Positions 62,454 through 64,000 of a stretch of 64,000 nucleotides of DNA are shown one piece after another. The DNA is from Bdellovibrionales bacterium (GTDB lineage Bacteria > Bdellovibrionota > Bdellovibrionia > Bdellovibrionales > UBA1609). Under the pieces are notes generated by a model. That model ran no database searches and had not been told where the DNA came from. It saw only the letters and a list, made by a program, of their open reading frames with translations. The position numbers and the translations under genes are program-made. The DNA is taken from positions 558,001 to 622,000 of the forward strand of contig JADJNU010000002.1 in assembly GCA_016714165.1 (NCBI GenBank), read 5' to 3'. How positions within the stretch are numbered: the first letter of the stretch is position 1; the number at the start of each line of letters is the position of its first letter.

Positions 62454-63521
62454 TTATTGCATTACCCTCTTCTTCAGCTTGAAGACGTATGACAGGACTT
62501 CTGCCACGGCCGTGTAGAGCTCTCTTGGAATGACCTGACCTATCTTTAAAGTTTTATAGATCGTCCTCGCCAGAGGCTTGTTTTCAACAATGGGGACCTT
62601 GTGCAGACGAGCTATTTCTTTGATCTTTTGAGCCAAATGATCGGCACCCTTCGCCACGACTTTTGGAGCTACAGTATTTTCATCGTACTTCAGTGCCACG
62701 GCAATATGTGTCGGATTTGTAATGATCACATCGGCCTTTGGAATCTCCTCCATCATTCGACGCTGAGCCATTTCCTTTTGTATGCGCCGAATCCGAGCTT
62801 TGATAAGAGGATCACCTTCACGAGATTTTACTTCCTCCTTCACCTCCTGCTTGGTCATTCGCATTTTTCGTTCCAATTCCCACCTTTGAAAAAAATAATC
62901 AATACCAGAAACTATGCCCATAAATATCCCAATTCCTCCAAAGAGCTTTAGAAACCCCTCTCCTACATAAAGAAAAAGCTGCTCTACAGAGAAATTCACC
63001 AATTTCGGAACAATCGCGACCTCGGATTTCAATATCATTGTTGCCAAAGCCCCAACGACGATGACCTTTAGAAGTGCTTTCATCCCCTCAAAGACAGAAT
63101 TCAGACTGCAAACTCTCTTGAATCCCTCGACTGGATTGAGTCGTTCGAAATTGAACTTAAGAGCCTCCTCATTATGAAGAAGTCCAATCTGAAGAGCTGA
63201 GGAGGCCACACCAGCAATCCATAAGATTCCAAAAACAGGAGCAACAATCATCAGCCCTTTTAATCCAGCAAATTTGGCTGCCGCCATCCAGTTTCCCTGA
63301 CGAACGAAACTCGCAAGGTGGGATCCCAAGGTTTGAACAAAAACCTCATGAACTTGAACAAAAAAGAATTTTCCTAACAGCCACATAGCTAAAATAGAAC
63401 AAAGGAGCATCAGTACAGAACCCAACTCACGCGTCTGAGCCACCTGGCCACGTTTTCGAAAGTCCTCGCGTCGCTGGTGCGTCGCTTCTTCCGACCTTTC
63501 ATCCTGCTCTGTATCAGCCAT
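62454..63521 (-). CDS. flhB: FlhB flagellar export switch protein
   Basis: The 355 residues include four membrane segments (VLMLLCSILAMWLLGKFFFV and others), the basic linker KQEVKEEVKSREGDPLIKARI and the autocleavage site NPTH in VIITNPTHIAVALKYDEN. Role: type III export specificity switch, from hook to filament substrates. The stop abuts the flhA ATG with no gap (TAAATG), as in the canonical flhB-flhA order. It follows fliR by 24 bp. Confidence 0.95.
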   Translation of the reverse strand: MADTEQDERSEEATHQRREDFRKRGQVAQTRELGSVLMLLCSILAMWLLGKFFFVQVHEVFVQTLGSHLASFVRQGNWMAAAKFAGLKGLMIVAPVFGILWIAGVASSALQIGLLHNEEALKFNFERLNPVEGFKRVCSLNSVFEGMKALLKVIVVGALATMILKSEVAIVPKLVNFSVEQLFLYVGEGFLKLFGGIGIFMGIVSGIDYFFQRWELERKMRMTKQEVKEEVKSREGDPLIKARIRRIQKEMAQRRMMEEIPKADVIITNPTHIAVALKYDENTVAPKVVAKGADHLAQKIKEIARLHKVPIVENKPLARTIYKTLKIGQVIPRELYTAVAEVLSYVFKLKKRVMQ

Positions 63522-63545
63522 GTTCCATCCTAGAACTAATGTAGA

Positions 63546-64000
63546 TCAAAATGCTTTAACCATTTGGAAAAGCCTCTCCGCTGTGCCTCTCAGTAATTCG
63601 GGCATTTGCCACATCACCATTGGCAATGAGACAAACAAAATCAGAAACCCCGCCAAAATGTTTATCGGCAGACTCGAAACTAAGACATTAATTTGAGGGA
63701 CTGCACGGCCGACAACCGCCATAGCGACATTCAAAAATAGAACAGAAATCATAACAGGTGACGCAAGCTTAATTCCAATAATGGTAATCTCGTGGAGGAT
63801 CTGCCCAACTTCCTTGAAATAGACAAATGAGAGAGATTCCTGAGACATTGGGACTAAATCATAGCTGTCTCGAAGTGCCCCAATAAATAAATGATGACCA
63901 TTAAAACTCAGAAAAAATAGAAATCCCAATGACAAAAAGAGCTGATCTAACGAACTCACTCTGTCGCTTACTGTTGGGTTGAATAGCTGAGTACTCGACA
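63546..64000 (-). CDS. fliR: FliR flagellar export protein (C-terminal part; 5' end outside)
   Basis: The frame remains open to the right edge; the GTG often taken as start at 63959 is internal. Residues read STQLFNPTVSDRVSSLDQLF, FFLSFNGHHLFIGALRDSYD and IGIKLASPVMISVLFLNVAM, the FliR C-terminal half with the NGHH signature, and end LRGTAERLFQMVKAF. Role: inner-membrane component of the flagellar export gate with FliP and FliQ, stabilising the pore beside FlhB, with which it is sometimes fused. Confidence 0.92.
   Translation of the reverse strand, partial: SSTQLFNPTVSDRVSSLDQLFLSLGFLFFLSFNGHHLFIGALRDSYDLVPMSQESLSFVYFKEVGQILHEITIIGIKLASPVMISVLFLNVAMAVVGRAVPQINVLVSSLPINILAGFLILFVSLPMVMWQMPELLRGTAERLFQMVKAF

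Overview
The window is a densely coded stretch of about 46-49% GC (judged by eye) from a Gram-negative, flagellated bacterium. Heptose kinase (outer-membrane lipopolysaccharide), lipoproteins, a secretin and the fliR-flhB-flhA-flhF-flhG-fliA cluster support this. The combination of heavy peptidoglycan-remodelling enzymes, a partial Tad/Flp pilus locus, tandem radical SAM proteins and an RpoH-like sigma factor resembles the Bdellovibrionota or related former Deltaproteobacteria. That placement is inference; no rRNA gene is present.

Layout. Positions 1-7.5 kb carry housekeeping genes: rlmN (partial), heptose-7-P kinase, glutamate dehydrogenase, pyrD, a Nudix hydrolase, two glycosyltransferases (the second frameshifted) and an HU/IHF protein. 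Positions 7.5-16.7 kb hold epmA with a long N-terminal extension, a basic coiled-coil protein, a cyclic-nucleotide-domain protein, gcvP with one internal TGA, two overlapping radical SAM genes with an N-terminal SPASM-like cysteine module, and a frameshifted HEXXH protein. Positions 16.7-26.8 kb hold a lipoprotein hydrolase, an L,D-transpeptidase, mtnP plus a class II aldolase, an Rsm22-like methyltransferase, an ankyrin protein, YhcC-like and MnmD-like proteins, an unknown secreted protein and MepA. Positions 26.8-33 kb hold copA-csoR with a visible CsoR-type operator, queD, a papain-like protease and a B12-type radical SAM protein whose start abuts a decayed tRNA-Leu. Positions 33-36.3 kb form a small segment (GNAT, EamA transporter, alpha/beta hydrolase) that ends at an intact tRNA-Leu.

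Positions 36.3-41.5 kb carry gcvT-gcvH, a transglycosylase-like lipoprotein with a TonB-like KPxQP linker, and folD. Positions 41.6-52.2 kb hold a split Tad/Flp locus: pilin, pseudopilin-like proteins, a CpaB-like protein, then CpaC secretin and CpaF ATPase. It is interrupted by a minus-strand amidohydrolase and an unusual secreted Met/Gly-repeat protein, and by a receiver-kinase. Positions 52.2-56.9 kb hold a small unknown gene, aspS, a PHA-granule-type protein, a sigma-32-like factor and a small secreted protein. Positions 57.1-64 kb are the minus-strand flagellar export/regulation operon.

Five otherwise full-length genes are each interrupted by a single change: gcvP, a GT4 glycosyltransferase, the HEXXH protein, the Met/Gly-repeat protein and flhA. 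At least three of these fall in homopolymers (G5A5, C4, G8). Either the assembly contains indel errors or some of these tracts switch genes on and off. The flhA G8 tract is the most testable case.
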